Shown: positions 1 through 8,502, counted from the stretch's first letter. The stretch: DNA of 64,000 bases from Bradyrhizobium liaoningense (GCF_018130785.1 NZ_JAFCJT010000011.1:151269-215268); one strand, 5' to 3'. Numbers and translations are program-made. Notes: generated from the sequence alone by a model not told the origin.

Positions 1-15
1 CGATTTCGAATAACG

Positions 16-27
16 GCTGTGATCACA
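16..27. promoter_or_regulatory. 12-bp perfect palindrome
   Basis: CTGTGATCACAG is a perfect palindrome and carries TGTGA/TCACA half sites without the usual 6-nt spacer of a CRP site. An AGCGC-AATA-GCGCT hairpin follows directly. It could be an operator for a gene left of the window or for the small ORF at 68. Function is inferred only. Confidence 0.25.
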
Positions 28-67
28 GCGCAATAGCGCTGCACCTTGTTCGAACGCCGGAGGCCTC

Positions 68-238
68 ATGAGACGACGCGCCGCCCGTCAGAAGCGGCAC
101 ATCGTCGCAAAGCCAAGACGCCGCAGACGCGCGTCTGCCTGCGCGCGAAGGCGCACCGAACCCGAGCCTGAAGCTGGCTGGGAATGGATCCTAGTGACGA
201 AGGGTCGATATCTCGGAGGTTCGGAAAGAGGCCGTTAA
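68..238 (+). CDS. small arginine-rich hypothetical protein (56 aa)
   Basis: An ATG at 68 is preceded by GGAGG at 59-63, a good but close Shine-Dalgarno, and opens a 56-codon frame ending in TAA. The N-terminal half is very basic (MRRRAARQKRHIVAKP, then more Arg), followed by an acidic-Pro patch (TEPEPEAGWEW). I recognise no family. High-GC DNA often yields Arg-rich open frames by chance, so the main support is the ribosome-binding site. It may be a nucleic-acid-binding peptide or a spurious ORF. Confidence 0.3.
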   Translation: MRRRAARQKRHIVAKPRRRRRASACARRRTEPEPEAGWEWILVTKGRYLGGSERGR

Positions 239-481
239 CGCCAGATGCGCCCGCAGGTCCGCGAGGGTCTCGGGCGAGACAGGCTCGCGCCGCACTTCGG
301 GCCGCTCGGCGTGTTGCATGGCCGCGATCAGCCCCGACAGCCAAAGCCGGCTTCCTGCCTCGCTTCGCCAATTCTGGTGCTGCCGTTCTGGCCGCATCGC
401 TCGCCTCGTTCCCTGGTGGCGGGAGATAACCCCCTGCCCGCCCACCTGTTCCGGGTGGTACCCCGAAAGAATCCGGGGAGA

Positions 482-497
482 TGTGATCTGTTTCACA
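482..497. promoter_or_regulatory. CRP-type site TGTGA-N6-TCACA
   Basis: TGTGATCTGTTTCACA matches the classic CRP/FNR-superfamily arrangement TGTGA-N6-TCACA, with outer A/T extending symmetry to 18 bp. It lies 33 bp before the ATG of the 39-aa membrane protein gene at 531. The cognate regulator is unknown. FixK/FNR boxes in Bradyrhizobium have a different core (TTGAT-N4-ATCAA), so a CRP-like protein is more likely. Confidence 0.45.
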
Positions 498-530
498 TAA
501 GTCTGGTCGGGCCAGGCTTAGACCGTCGCC

Positions 531-650
531 ATGAGCAAACAGACCCAAACCTCATTCGACGTGCAGGACGACCTCCGCACCGATTACGCCCTGATCGCCA
601 CCGGCGTCGGAGCGGCCCTGGTTGCGCTGATCTACCTCCTGCTGGTCTGA
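531..650 (+). CDS. small single-span membrane protein (39 aa)
   Basis: The ATG at 531 opens 39 codons ending in TGA. The product starts with a polar segment (MSKQTQTSFDVQDDLRTDYA) and ends in one hydrophobic helix of about 18 residues (IATGVGAALVALIYLLLV), so it is a small inner-membrane protein with an N-terminal cytoplasmic tail. No strong Shine-Dalgarno is visible. A CRP-like palindrome lies upstream at 482-497. It is too short for most gene callers. I do not know a family name; aa-style small subunits of oxidases have similar shape, but no oxidase genes are nearby. Confidence 0.5.
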   Translation: MSKQTQTSFDVQDDLRTDYALIATGVGAALVALIYLLLV

Positions 651-939
651 ATCCGAGCCCAGAGCTCCCAGCGTGCGTCATTTCGCGCGCTTCTCGATAC
701 GTCTGCGCGCCAATCCATTAGGTTCACGTCATCCGGATTTTTCCGTGGTGCGGTTGCGGCCCACCACTGGGACGGGCGAGTTCCGCAAAAATCCGTCAAG
801 CGCGGCGCGTGCTGCGGCTGCTAATCATCCACCATTTTAATGATCGGTTGATAGCGGCTAGCTTTTGCTTCCGCTTTGGCCAGAGGCGGCGCTTTATCCC
901 GGCCCCGCATCCGCCCCAGAAAATTGCTAACGCTCGACC
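651..939. other. intergenic region before dnaB, no gene seen
   Basis: This stretch has no ORF with convincing start and ribosome-binding site on either strand. It presumably carries the dnaB promoter; the sequence just before the dnaB ATG is unusually A/T-rich for this genome around 826-870. No terminator with a T tract is obvious. Confidence 0.4.
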
Positions 940-2451
940 ATGGCCCTGACTGATTCGAACGTCCTCAAACTCGCGCCCGAGCCCGGAACGCCCGCCTATC
1001 GGAGCGCGCCGCATAATATCGAGGCGGAGCAGAGCCTTCTGGGCGCGATCCTGGTCAACAACGATGCGTTCTACCGTGTCTCCGACTTCCTGGAGCCGAA
1101 GCATTATTTCGAGCCGCTGCACCAGACCATCTACGAGACCGCCGGCAGCCTGATCCGGATGGGCAAGATCGCCACGCCCGTGACCCTGAAGACGTTCCTG
1201 CCCGCCGATACCGATGTCGGCGGCATGACCATCGGGCAATATCTGGCACGCCTTGCGGCGGAAGCGACCACCATCATCAACGCCCAGGACTACGGCCGGA
1301 CCATCTACGATCTGGCGCTGCGGCGCGACCTGATCGGCATCGGCGAGGACATGGTCAATGTCGCCTATGACGCGCCGGTCGATTTCGCGCCGCGGGCGCA
1401 GATCGAGGACGCCGAGCGCCGCCTCTACGAGCTCGCTGAATCCGGCCGCTATGACGGCGGTTTCCAGAAATTCTCGCAGGCGTTGGCGGTCGCGGTCGAT
1501 CTCGCGGCCAAGGCGTTCCAGCGCGACGGAAAGCTGTCCGGCATCTCGACGGGCATGCGCGACCTCGACACCAAGATGGGCGGACTCCAGCACTCCGACC
1601 TCATCATCGTGGCCGGGCGCCCGGGCATGGGTAAGACGTCGCTGGCGACCAACATCGCCTACAATGTCGCCAAAGCCTACGTTCCTGAGATCCAGGCTGA
1701 CGGCACCATGAAGGCCGCCAATGGCGGCGTGATCGGCTTCTTCTCCTGCGAAATGTCGGCCGACCAGCTCGCCACGCGTATCGTGGCCGAGCGCACCGGC
1801 GTTCCCTCCTCCCACATCCGCCGCGGCGGCATCTCGGAAGCCGATTTCGACAAGATCCGGGAGGTCTCGATCGAGCTGCAATCGCTGCCGTTCTATGTCG
1901 ACGCGACTGGTGGTCTGTCGATCGCGCAACTGATGGCGCGCGCGCGCCGGCTGAAGCGACAGAAGGGCCTCGACCTGCTCGTGATCGACTACATTCAGCT
2001 GCTGTCGGGCTCGGGCAAGCGCTCCAGCGACAGCCGCGTGCAGGAAATCACGGAGATCACGACCAGCCTGAAGGCGCTGGCGAAGGAACTCAACGTTCCC
2101 GTCATCGCGCTGTCCCAGCTCTCGCGCCAAGTCGAATCCCGCGACGACAAGCGGCCGCAGCTCTCCGACTTGCGCGAATCCGGATCAATCGAGCAGGACG
2201 CCGACGTCGTGCTGTTCGTTTACCGCGAGGAATATTACCTCGCGATGAAGGAGCCCCGCCCAGGAACGCCTGAACACGAGAAGTGGCAACTTGACATGAG
2301 CCTTGCGCACGGCAAGGCCGAAGTCATCATCGGCAAGCAGCGCCACGGCCCGACAGGCACCGTCGATTTGGCTTTCGAAGCCTCGGTCACGCGGTTCGGC
2401 GACCTCGCGCCTGACAGTCAGCTGCCGGCTCGCAGCAGCAACGACTACTGA
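940..2451 (+). CDS. dnaB: replicative DNA helicase DnaB
   Basis: Hexameric 5'-3' helicase that unwinds DNA at the replication fork and recruits primase. The 503-aa length is normal. The N-terminal DnaB domain (about residues 22-125, beginning APHNIEAEQSLLGA) is followed by a RecA-like ATPase core. Walker A is GRPGMGKTS (226-234, Lys232), Walker B is LLVIDYIQLL with Asp350, and the motif SQLSRQVESR plus the arginine-finger region follow. No intein interrupts it. The ATG at 940 gives the usual alphaproteobacterial N-terminus. The alr gene follows 40 bp downstream on the same strand, so co-transcription is possible. Confidence 0.98.
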   Translation: MALTDSNVLKLAPEPGTPAYRSAPHNIEAEQSLLGAILVNNDAFYRVSDFLEPKHYFEPLHQTIYETAGSLIRMGKIATPVTLKTFLPADTDVGGMTIGQYLARLAAEATTIINAQDYGRTIYDLALRRDLIGIGEDMVNVAYDAPVDFAPRAQIEDAERRLYELAESGRYDGGFQKFSQALAVAVDLAAKAFQRDGKLSGISTGMRDLDTKMGGLQHSDLIIVAGRPGMGKTSLATNIAYNVAKAYVPEIQADGTMKAANGGVIGFFSCEMSADQLATRIVAERTGVPSSHIRRGGISEADFDKIREVSIELQSLPFYVDATGGLSIAQLMARARRLKRQKGLDLLVIDYIQLLSGSGKRSSDSRVQEITEITTSLKALAKELNVPVIALSQLSRQVESRDDKRPQLSDLRESGSIEQDADVVLFVYREEYYLAMKEPRPGTPEHEKWQLDMSLAHGKAEVIIGKQRHGPTGTVDLAFEASVTRFGDLAPDSQLPARSSNDY

Positions 2452-2491
2452 GTTCCTTGAACCGGACCTGCCTCTTGCGTAAAACGGCGCC

Positions 2492-3775
2492 ATGACAATG
2501 GCGTCCGACCCGAAAATGATCCCGCAAGCTGGCCTCCTCTCCGCGGAGGCCAATCAAGCTGCCGCGCTCGCCGCCCATGGCGGCGTGCTCACCGTCGATC
2601 TCGACGCCATCATCGCCAACTGGCGCAAGCTCGAGAAGACGGCTGTGCCGGCCGAATGCTCGGCGGTGATCAAGGCCGACGCCTATGGCTGCGGCGCCGC
2701 GCAGGTCTCGCGCGCCCTGAGCAAGGCCGGCTGCAAGACCTTCTTCGTCGCCACCATCGAGGAAGCGCGCACAGTGCGCGGAGCCGTTCCGGAAGCCACG
2801 ATCTACGTCCTCGGCGGCTATTTCCAGAACACCGGCGAGCACTATGCCAAGATCAATTGCCGGCCGGTGATCGGTGATCTCAACGAGCTTGCCGAATGGG
2901 ACGTGTTCTGCCGCCGCACCGGCTGGAGCGGGGGCGCCGCAATCCATATCGACACCGGCATGAACCGGCTCGGGCTGACGCTCGCAGAGGCGCAGGCCAT
3001 CATTCCCCGCATCAACGCCGGCGATCACGGCATTACGCTGGTGATGAGCCATCTGGTTTCGGCCGAGCAGCTCAACAGTCCCGTGAACGCAAAACAGTTG
3101 GCAACCTTCCGCGGTATCGCCAGCGAATTTTCCGGCGTGCCGGCTGCGCTCGCCAATTCCTCCGGAATCTTCCTCGGCGCGCCGTTCCAGTTCGACATGG
3201 TGCGGCCGGGCGCAGCGCTCTACGGCGTCAACCCGACGCCAGAGGCCGACAATCCGATGCAGCCGGTGGCCGACCTCAAGGCGCGCATCGTGCAGATCCG
3301 CAATGTCGAGCGTGGCGAGAGCGTCGGTTATGGCGGCACCTGGACCGCGCGTCGCCCGACCAAGCTCGCGATCATCGCGGTCGGCTATGCCGACGGCTAT
3401 TTCCGCGCCGCCAGCTCCAATGACGGCACTCGTGGCGCCGAGGTTGTCGTCGCCGGCAAGCGCTGCCCGATCGCGGGCCGCGTTTCGATGGACCTGATCG
3501 CGATCGACATCACCGACCTGCCGCCGAATGCGGCGCGGCGCGGCCACATGGTGACGCTGCTCGGCGAGGGCATCACCGTCGACGAGCTGGCGCATCATTT
3601 CGGCACGATCGGCTACGAGGTGCTGACCAGCCTCGGCCGCCGCCACGCCCGCGTCTACAAGGGCGGCAACGTGGTGGAGCCGCTGGCAAAGCCGGAGCCG
3701 GTGCAGGCGGCCGAGCAGCCGCCCTCCCCGCCGCCCGTCGAGCAGCCGGCGAGCCCGCCGCCGCTGCCGAGCTGA
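2492..3775 (+). CDS. alr: alanine racemase
   Basis: PLP-dependent racemase that makes D-alanine for peptidoglycan. The PLP lysine is in VIKADAYGCGAA (Lys61). The C-terminal beta domain contains GESVGYGGTWTA, carrying the expected catalytic tyrosine, GYADGYF and GRVSMDLIAID. At 427 aa it is longer than the usual 360-390. About 30 N-terminal residues precede the domain start (LTVDLDAIIANWRKLE), and a Pro/Glu-rich tail of about 27 residues (ending in PPPVEQPASPPPLPS) follows it. The ATGs at 2498 and 2516 are alternative starts. Confidence 0.97.
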   Translation: MTMASDPKMIPQAGLLSAEANQAAALAAHGGVLTVDLDAIIANWRKLEKTAVPAECSAVIKADAYGCGAAQVSRALSKAGCKTFFVATIEEARTVRGAVPEATIYVLGGYFQNTGEHYAKINCRPVIGDLNELAEWDVFCRRTGWSGGAAIHIDTGMNRLGLTLAEAQAIIPRINAGDHGITLVMSHLVSAEQLNSPVNAKQLATFRGIASEFSGVPAALANSSGIFLGAPFQFDMVRPGAALYGVNPTPEADNPMQPVADLKARIVQIRNVERGESVGYGGTWTARRPTKLAIIAVGYADGYFRAASSNDGTRGAEVVVAGKRCPIAGRVSMDLIAIDITDLPPNAARRGHMVTLLGEGITVDELAHHFGTIGYEVLTSLGRRHARVYKGGNVVEPLAKPEPVQAAEQPPSPPPVEQPASPPPLPS

Positions 3776-3789
3776 GAGCTAACGGCCGC

Positions 3790-4008
3790 TTACTTCTTCC
3801 GGCTGTCGAGCGCCGTCTTGCAGGACGCACTGAGCTGATCGCGCTTGGCGTTGAGGCAGGCGATGACCTTGCCGCCACCGGGCGCGATGCCGGCGCAGAA
3901 TTTGTCATAGTCCGCCTTGCACGCACCGCGCGTATCGGACGATTGTGCCGAAGCCGCTCCGGAGATCGCGACAACGACGACGAAAGCAGCAAAGTTCAAC
4001 TTGGACAT
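3790..4008 (-). CDS. secreted cysteine-rich repeat small protein (72 aa)
   Basis: The ATG at 4008 gives a 72-aa protein with a clear signal peptide (MSKLNFAAFVVVVAISGAAS/AQ). The mature part has four cysteines in the pattern GAC-KADYDKFC-(13)-AC-(10)-SC. This resembles the Cys-rich GLG1/FGFR1-type repeat found in small rhizobial periplasmic proteins. Function is unknown; two disulfides are likely in the periplasm. A longer frame extends upstream but antisense to xthA, so the signal-peptide start is preferred. It diverges from xthA, whose ATG is 40 bp away. Confidence 0.85.
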   Translation of the reverse strand: MSKLNFAAFVVVVAISGAASAQSSDTRGACKADYDKFCAGIAPGGGKVIACLNAKRDQLSASCKTALDSRKK

Positions 4009-4047
4009 TGTATCTCCGGTGACGGAAGGCAGAAGCCGTAGCTCTAC

Positions 4048-4818
4048 ATGAAGATTGCGACATTCAACATCAACAACATCAATCGCCGCCTGCCCAATCT
4101 GTTGGCATGGATGCGCGCGGCAAAGCCCGATGTCGTCGCGCTTCAGGAATTGAAGGCAAGTGATGGCGAATTTCCGGCAGCCGCGATCGAAAAGGCGGGC
4201 TACGGCGCAGTGTGGTGTGGACAAAAGACATGGAACGGCGTCGCCATCCTCGCCCGCAATGCCGAGCCCATTCTCACCCGCGATCGCTTGCCGGGAAAGG
4301 CTGATGATCGCGAAGCCCGCTACATCGAGGCCGCCGTGCGCGGAATCATCGTCACCAGCATTTATCTGCCGAACGGCAATCCGCAACCGGGACCGAAATT
4401 CGACTACAAGCTCGACTGGTTCGCGCGCCTCAAGCGCCACGCCAAAGCCTTCATCAGGCAGGATCTGCCCGTGGTGCTCGCCGGCGACTACAACGTCGCG
4501 CCTGATGAGATCGACATCTATCCGACGCGCTCATGGGACAAGGACGCCTTGATCCAGCCGAAGAGCCGTGCGGCTTTTGCCTCACTCGTCGAACAAGGCT
4601 GGTGCGACGCGATCCGCGAGCAGCATCCGGACAAGCGCATCTACACGTTCTGGGATTACAAGCGAAACCGCTGGCCGCGCGATGCGGGCCTTCGGCTCGA
4701 TCATCTGCTGCTCAGCCCTGCTCTGGTCTCACGGCTGGCGAAGGCTGGTGTCGACAAGAAGGTTCGTGGCGAGGACGGGGCGAGCGATCACGCGCCGGCG
4801 TGGGTGGTGCTGAAATAA
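4048..4818 (+). CDS. xthA: exodeoxyribonuclease III (AP endonuclease)
   Basis: Mg-dependent EEP-family nuclease of base-excision repair, with 3'-5' exonuclease and class II AP endonuclease activity. The 256-aa product starts MKIATFNINNINRR. It contains the metal-binding QELK (Glu34), the catalytic block GDYNVAPDEIDIYPT, and the terminal SDHAPAWVVL with the Asp-His pair. Length and all motifs are canonical. It is convergent with the gene ending at 4940, and a palindromic repeat (4826-4917) fills the gap. Confidence 0.95.
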   Translation: MKIATFNINNINRRLPNLLAWMRAAKPDVVALQELKASDGEFPAAAIEKAGYGAVWCGQKTWNGVAILARNAEPILTRDRLPGKADDREARYIEAAVRGIIVTSIYLPNGNPQPGPKFDYKLDWFARLKRHAKAFIRQDLPVVLAGDYNVAPDEIDIYPTRSWDKDALIQPKSRAAFASLVEQGWCDAIREQHPDKRIYTFWDYKRNRWPRDAGLRLDHLLLSPALVSRLAKAGVDKKVRGEDGASDHAPAWVVLK

Positions 4819-4825
4819 GCGAGGT

Positions 4826-4917
4826 GCCGTAGGGTGGGCAAAGCGAAGCGTGCCCACCAAATTTGCTTATGCAGACGGATGGTGGGCACGGCGCAAGCGC
4901 GCCTTTGCCCACCCTAT
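4826..4917. repeat. palindromic intergenic repeat, family GTAGGGTGGGCAAAG, copy 1
   Basis: The left arm GTAGGGTGGGCAAAG and right arm CTTTGCCCACCCTA form a large imperfect hairpin with inner arms GCGTGCCCACC and GGTGGGCACGGCG. A second copy lies at 23628-23719. The first 32 bases of the two copies are identical and the loop differs. Both lie between convergent genes, so a bidirectional terminator role is plausible. Such elements are numerous in Bradyrhizobium. Confidence 0.85.
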
Positions 4918-4939
4918 CGCATCGTGGAACGATGCCAGA

Positions 4940-5755
4940 TCAGCGCCCGTAATATTCCTGCACAGTGTCCCACGCCGCTTTTTGCAGAAGCTCCACCGTC
5001 GGCGCATCCAGCCCCATGTTGTAGGAATTGCCGACAGGCGAACGGCCCGTCAGCGCGGCGAGCGTCACGCATGTTGCGAGATACGTGCCTGCCGGACTCG
5101 GATGCCGCTTGTCCGGTGCGTAGAGATTGAGCTCGGGCTGGAGCTTGCGGACACGCGCGAAAGCGAGACCTGCAGGAATCACCAGCGCGTCATTGGCATT
5201 GCCGGCGAGCGTATAGGCCTCGGCCAACGCTTCCGTCATCTCAGGCTTGTCGGCGTAGGCCCAGGACATGAAAAACACCGGCCGCATGCCGTGGGCGCGG
5301 ACGATCTCGCTGTCCTTCTTGGCGAAGGCCGTGAACGCGTCCTTCAATTGCGGATGGATCGGACACTGGCTGCAATCCATCATCACGACGGCATCGAACT
5401 GCCTGCCCGGCTTGTTGAAGACGACGTTGTTCTGATCGTCGAAGGAATAGGCGCCGATGCCGCCCGGCCGCAGCAGATTGTCCATGTCGTGCCAGTCGAG
5501 GCCGGAGCCGCCGATCGTGGCCATGGTGTTGCGATACGCCGCCTTGTTCTCGGCATCCGCTGCCCGCTCCATGAACGAGAGATGCCCGGGCATGCCGTTG
5601 TTGTAGTAGAAGAAGCTGTTGCCGACGAACAGCGCAGCCTTGGGGAAGTCAGGTCCTGATGTCGTGACCTTCGGCTTGGTCTGCGCCTGTGCATTGAAGC
5701 CGGCTGCAACGGCCAGACACATTGCGAGCATCACTCGCGCAAAAAGACGCATCAT
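4940..5755 (-). CDS. secreted SGNH/GDSL-type hydrolase-like protein
   Basis: A 271-aa exported protein. The signal peptide is about residues 1-24 (ending FNAQAQ). The mature start FPKAALFVGNSFFYYN carries GNS in place of the GDS of block I, and the C-terminal RHPSPAGTYL gives the DxxH-like block V, so an SGNH fold is likely. The substrate is unknown; ester or glycan deacylation is the family theme. The product ends in VQEYYGR. It is the convergent partner of xthA. Confidence 0.65.
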   Translation of the reverse strand: MMRLFARVMLAMCLAVAAGFNAQAQTKPKVTTSGPDFPKAALFVGNSFFYYNNGMPGHLSFMERAADAENKAAYRNTMATIGGSGLDWHDMDNLLRPGGIGAYSFDDQNNVVFNKPGRQFDAVVMMDCSQCPIHPQLKDAFTAFAKKDSEIVRAHGMRPVFFMSWAYADKPEMTEALAEAYTLAGNANDALVIPAGLAFARVRKLQPELNLYAPDKRHPSPAGTYLATCVTLAALTGRSPVGNSYNMGLDAPTVELLQKAAWDTVQEYYGR

Positions 5756-5855
5756 GGGTTTCCTCCCCTTTTTCTCGGGCTGAAACCAAATCAGCTTTTC
5801 AAAAGGGTCTCAAGAGCACCGGCGTGCAGCAGAGACATGCGTGAGCCCTCAATGC

Positions 5856-6224
5856 TCACCACAAATTCTTGCCGTCGATCATGTTCACCGGCACGGCATC
5901 TAGATCGAAATCGTCGAACAGGCGCGCGTTTACTGCGACCTTGGGATTGTCGAAATCGGGCTTGCCGGTCGACCAGTCCGGCGACTCCGAGTAGGTACCG
6001 CAGCCGCAGTTGGCGCAAAAATGATGTTTGACCGTGCGGCTGCCCCAGAGATAGGTCGCGACGTTGTCGGGCGGTGACAGCAGGCGAAACTGCGCCGGCG
6101 CGTAATAGGCCCACAGCGCGCCCCGCTTGGCGCAGAGCGAACAGGTGCAGCGCGTCACGCCCGAGGGCGCCTCCGTCACCTCGAACACCGTTTCACCGCA
6201 ATGACAGCTTGCCTCGATCGGCAT
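5856..6224 (-). CDS. GFA family (CENP-V/GFA) zinc protein
   Basis: A 122-aa protein with the cysteine pattern of the glutathione-dependent formaldehyde-activating (GFA) family: ASCHCGETVFEV, then CTCSLCAKRG, then HHFCANCGCGTY. These cysteines bind two zinc ions. The N-terminal GFA domain is complete. True GFA activity is doubtful for many family members, so only the family is assigned. The start at 6224 (MPIEASCHC) is the standard one. Confidence 0.9.
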   Translation of the reverse strand: MPIEASCHCGETVFEVTEAPSGVTRCTCSLCAKRGALWAYYAPAQFRLLSPPDNVATYLWGSRTVKHHFCANCGCGTYSESPDWSTGKPDFDNPKVAVNARLFDDFDLDAVPVNMIDGKNLW

Positions 6225-6299
6225 GACCCACTCCCCGTTTTGTCAGGAGATGGTCGTAGACTGCCCCTGCTGCCAACAGGCTGTCAGCAGCCAATTTCG

Positions 6300-6617
6300 T
6301 CATGGAGCCTCGTTGGCGGACAGTCGCCTGGCGTTCGCGGCGACGTGCTCGCGATAACGCTGAACGATGGCCGCTGGCGTTGCCCCGGCGAGCAGGTTCG
6401 CTGCCGCCTCGAAAGCCGCCGCGATCTTCTCGCTGACCATCAGCATGGCCTCCTGCCCGGCGGCCGCATCGCCATGGCTGAGCTTCTCGCAGCGTAGCCG
6501 CACGACTTCGCTCGCCTCGACCGCGAGCATCGCGCCGGCGTACCAGGGAAAGCCGTTGTCGGATCCGCTGAGCACCGCATGGCGGTCGAGCGCGGAAAAG
6601 GAGTGATGGTCGGGCAT
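6300..6617 (-). CDS. hypothetical alpha-helical protein (105 aa)
   Basis: The ATG at 6617 is preceded by GAGG on the minus strand. It begins MPDHHSFSALDRHAVLSG. The rest is helical and Ala-rich (AVEASEVVRLRCEKL, AAAFEAAANLLAG) with no signal peptide or membrane span, somewhat phasin-like in composition. I do not recognise a characterised family. An upstream in-frame ATG at 6716 would add 33 basic residues and is less likely. It diverges from the GntR gene at 6797. Confidence 0.65.
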   Translation of the reverse strand: MPDHHSFSALDRHAVLSGSDNGFPWYAGAMLAVEASEVVRLRCEKLSHGDAAAGQEAMLMVSEKIAAAFEAAANLLAGATPAAIVQRYREHVAANARRLSANEAP

Positions 6618-6735
6618 CGCGGACCTCAAATTCTTTGGGCGGACGCTCCGATCAATACGCTTCAAATTTGAAGGATCAGGCCGGGGAACCGGTCGGATTG
6701 GGCACGCCTGCGACACCGCCAGTTAACCAAGGCCC

Positions 6736-6764
6736 TTGACGTCGCCAGTCTGGTTATCCTACTG
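6736..6764 (+). promoter_or_regulatory. candidate sigma-70 promoter of the GntR operon
   Basis: TTGACG (6736-6741), a 17-bp gap and CTACTG (6759-6764) make a plausible -35/-10 pair. The -10 hexamer overlaps the start of the inverted repeat at 6763, the geometry expected for repression. Inference only. Confidence 0.4.
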
Positions 6765-6784
6765 GTCTGACCAAGATCAGACCA
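6763..6784. promoter_or_regulatory. GntR/FadR-type operator
   Basis: TGGTCTGA and TCAGACCA form a perfect 8-bp inverted repeat around a 6-bp spacer. The left part, TGGTCTGACCA, is itself a palindrome of the TNGTNNNACNA type used by FadR-family regulators. It lies 12 bp before the GntR start codon, so autoregulation of the whole operon is expected. Confidence 0.65.
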
Positions 6785-6796
6785 AAAGAGACCGGG

Positions 6797-7537
6797 ATGG
6801 AGCTGAAGCGGGCCGCCGAAGGCGAAAAAGGGTTTGAGAAGGTGTTCGCCTTCTTGCGCGAACGCCTGCTTGCGGGCTCGCTGAAGCCCGGCGACCGCCT
6901 GATTTCCGAGCGCGAGCTGGCGACCCTCCTCGGTGTCAGCCGACCGATCGTCCGCGAGGCGCTGCGCGCCCTCACCGTACTCGGCATCGTCGAGATCCGC
7001 GACCGCATCGGCACGGTCGTGACCAGGCCGGACGTCTCGGTCCTGAACGACTTCTTCACCTTTGCGCTTGCCCAGCAGGCCGACATGCTCGACGACGTCA
7101 TGCAGGCGCGCGTCGCGATCGAATGCCAGGCGATCCGGCTCGCCTGCGATCGCGCCAACATTGCCGATTTCGAACGCCTGCAGCGCGCGCTCGCGAAGAT
7201 CGGGGAGACGATCGACGAAGCGGACGCCGGCGGCATGGCCGACTTCGAATTCCATCGCGCCATCGTCGTGGCATCGCATTCGGAAACGCTGTCGGTCCTC
7301 CACAGTTCGATGGCGGGCCTGCTGACGCATTCGCATCGCAGCCGCCGTGAACTGGTGCAGGGCTTCCCGTCGATGAAGACCTACCTGATCGACGATCACC
7401 GGCGCATCTTCGAAGCCGTCATCGCGCGCGATCCCGAACGTGCAGATGCAACGTTGCGCAAGCACTTTGCCATTGGCGACGAATACCGGCGACGGGCCGT
7501 CGTCGGTGACATCGACAAGACCAGCGCCTCAGGCTGA
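6797..7537 (+). CDS. FadR/GntR-family transcriptional regulator
   Basis: A 246-aa regulator. The N-terminal winged helix (about 10-75) includes LKPGDRLISERELATLLGVSRPIVREALRAL, seen here as segments. An FCD-type all-helical ligand domain follows with the metal-ligand pattern DFEFHRAIVVASHS and later DDHRRIFEAVIARD. It likely senses the substrate of the downstream transporter and enzymes and represses the operon (6797-11952). The operator at 6763-6784 fits the family. Confidence 0.93.
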   Translation: MELKRAAEGEKGFEKVFAFLRERLLAGSLKPGDRLISERELATLLGVSRPIVREALRALTVLGIVEIRDRIGTVVTRPDVSVLNDFFTFALAQQADMLDDVMQARVAIECQAIRLACDRANIADFERLQRALAKIGETIDEADAGGMADFEFHRAIVVASHSETLSVLHSSMAGLLTHSHRSRRELVQGFPSMKTYLIDDHRRIFEAVIARDPERADATLRKHFAIGDEYRRRAVVGDIDKTSASG

Positions 7538-7592
7538 TCGCAACCGAGCCTATCGACCAAGACGCCAATCAACCAAGAAACGGACTGACAAC

Positions 7593-8492
7593 ATGGGACG
7601 GAATGACAAGGGCAGCGTCGGCTTCATCGGCATCGGCACGATGGGCCGGGAGATGGTGCGCAACCTCTTGATCGCCGGGCACAGCGTTCGCGTCTTCGAT
7701 CTGAACGAGGTCGCCGTTGCCGACAGTGTCAAGGAAGGCGCCGTTCGTGCCAAGAGCCCTGCCGATGCCGCGCAAGGCGCCGACATCGTCATCACGATGC
7801 TGCCCGACACGCCCCATGTCGAAGCGACCATCTACGGCGAACAGGGCCTCCTGAAGTCGCCTCCTCCGGGCAAGCTGATCGTCGACATGAGCACGATCTC
7901 GCCGGTCGCGGTCCGCCGCATCCATGCCGACCTGCAAACAATTGGCGTCAGCTTCATCGACGCGCCGGTCTCGGGCGGTCCCGTGGGCGCCAAGAACGCT
8001 GCGCTCTCGATCATGGCCGGCGGCGATGCGGACGCGTTCGCCAAGGCCGAGCCGTTCTTCCGCGCAATGGGCACGACCATCACACATGTCGGCGCGTCCG
8101 GCGCCGGCCAGACCGTCAAGCTCTGCAATCAGCTGATCTGCGGCATCAACATCCAGGCGATCTGTGAAGCGCTTGCACTTGGTCGCGCTTCGGGTCTCGA
8201 TCTCAATCTGCTACGCCGGGTGCTGCTCGGTGGCTCGGCCGCCTCCTGGATGCTCGACAAGCTCGGCCCTGCGATGATCGCAGGCGACGTATCCGCCGGC
8301 TTCCGCATCGATCTGCAGCTCAAGGACCTCCGCCTGGTGCAGGAGCATGCACAAGCGCTGAGCGTGCCGCTGCCCGGCACCGCGCTCGTCACCAGCCAGT
8401 ATGTCGACGCACGCGCGCACGGCGAAGGCAGCAACGGCAACCAGGCGCTGTTCCGCGTCTACGACCGCATGACCAATCAGGTCACAGGCTAA
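7593..8492 (+). CDS. NAD(P)-dependent beta-hydroxyacid dehydrogenase (3-HIBDH / tartronate-semialdehyde reductase family)
   Basis: A 299-aa member of the 3-hydroxyisobutyrate dehydrogenase family. The Rossmann motif GFIGIGTMGREMVRNL lies near the start, the substrate-binding motif is DAPVSGGPVGAKNA, and the catalytic lysine region is GASGAGQTVKLCNQLI. It oxidises or reduces small beta-hydroxy acids; the exact substrate is unknown. The ATG at 7593 is chosen because it opens directly on the nucleotide-binding fold; the frame upstream overlaps the GntR gene. It is the first enzyme of the operon. Confidence 0.9.
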   Translation: MGRNDKGSVGFIGIGTMGREMVRNLLIAGHSVRVFDLNEVAVADSVKEGAVRAKSPADAAQGADIVITMLPDTPHVEATIYGEQGLLKSPPPGKLIVDMSTISPVAVRRIHADLQTIGVSFIDAPVSGGPVGAKNAALSIMAGGDADAFAKAEPFFRAMGTTITHVGASGAGQTVKLCNQLICGINIQAICEALALGRASGLDLNLLRRVLLGGSAASWMLDKLGPAMIAGDVSAGFRIDLQLKDLRLVQEHAQALSVPLPGTALVTSQYVDARAHGEGSNGNQALFRVYDRMTNQVTG

Positions 8493-8502
8493 AGCGACGG
8501 CG

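Noticed and set aside
45..60. TTCGAA near the left edge as a tRNA T-arm
   Set aside because: The flanking bases do not form a T stem and no acceptor or anticodon arms are seen.
191..496. 101-codon minus-strand ORF upstream of dnaB
   Set aside because: It needs a GTG start inside the CRP-like palindrome, has no ribosome-binding site and no recognisable domain.
796..2130. 444-codon ORF antisense to dnaB
   Set aside because: Codon-position mirror of a high-GC gene; dnaB has all family motifs. The same reasoning excludes the long antisense frames over alr (2387-3646), purF (18561-19991), the MFS gene (23589-24992) and der (25367-27199).
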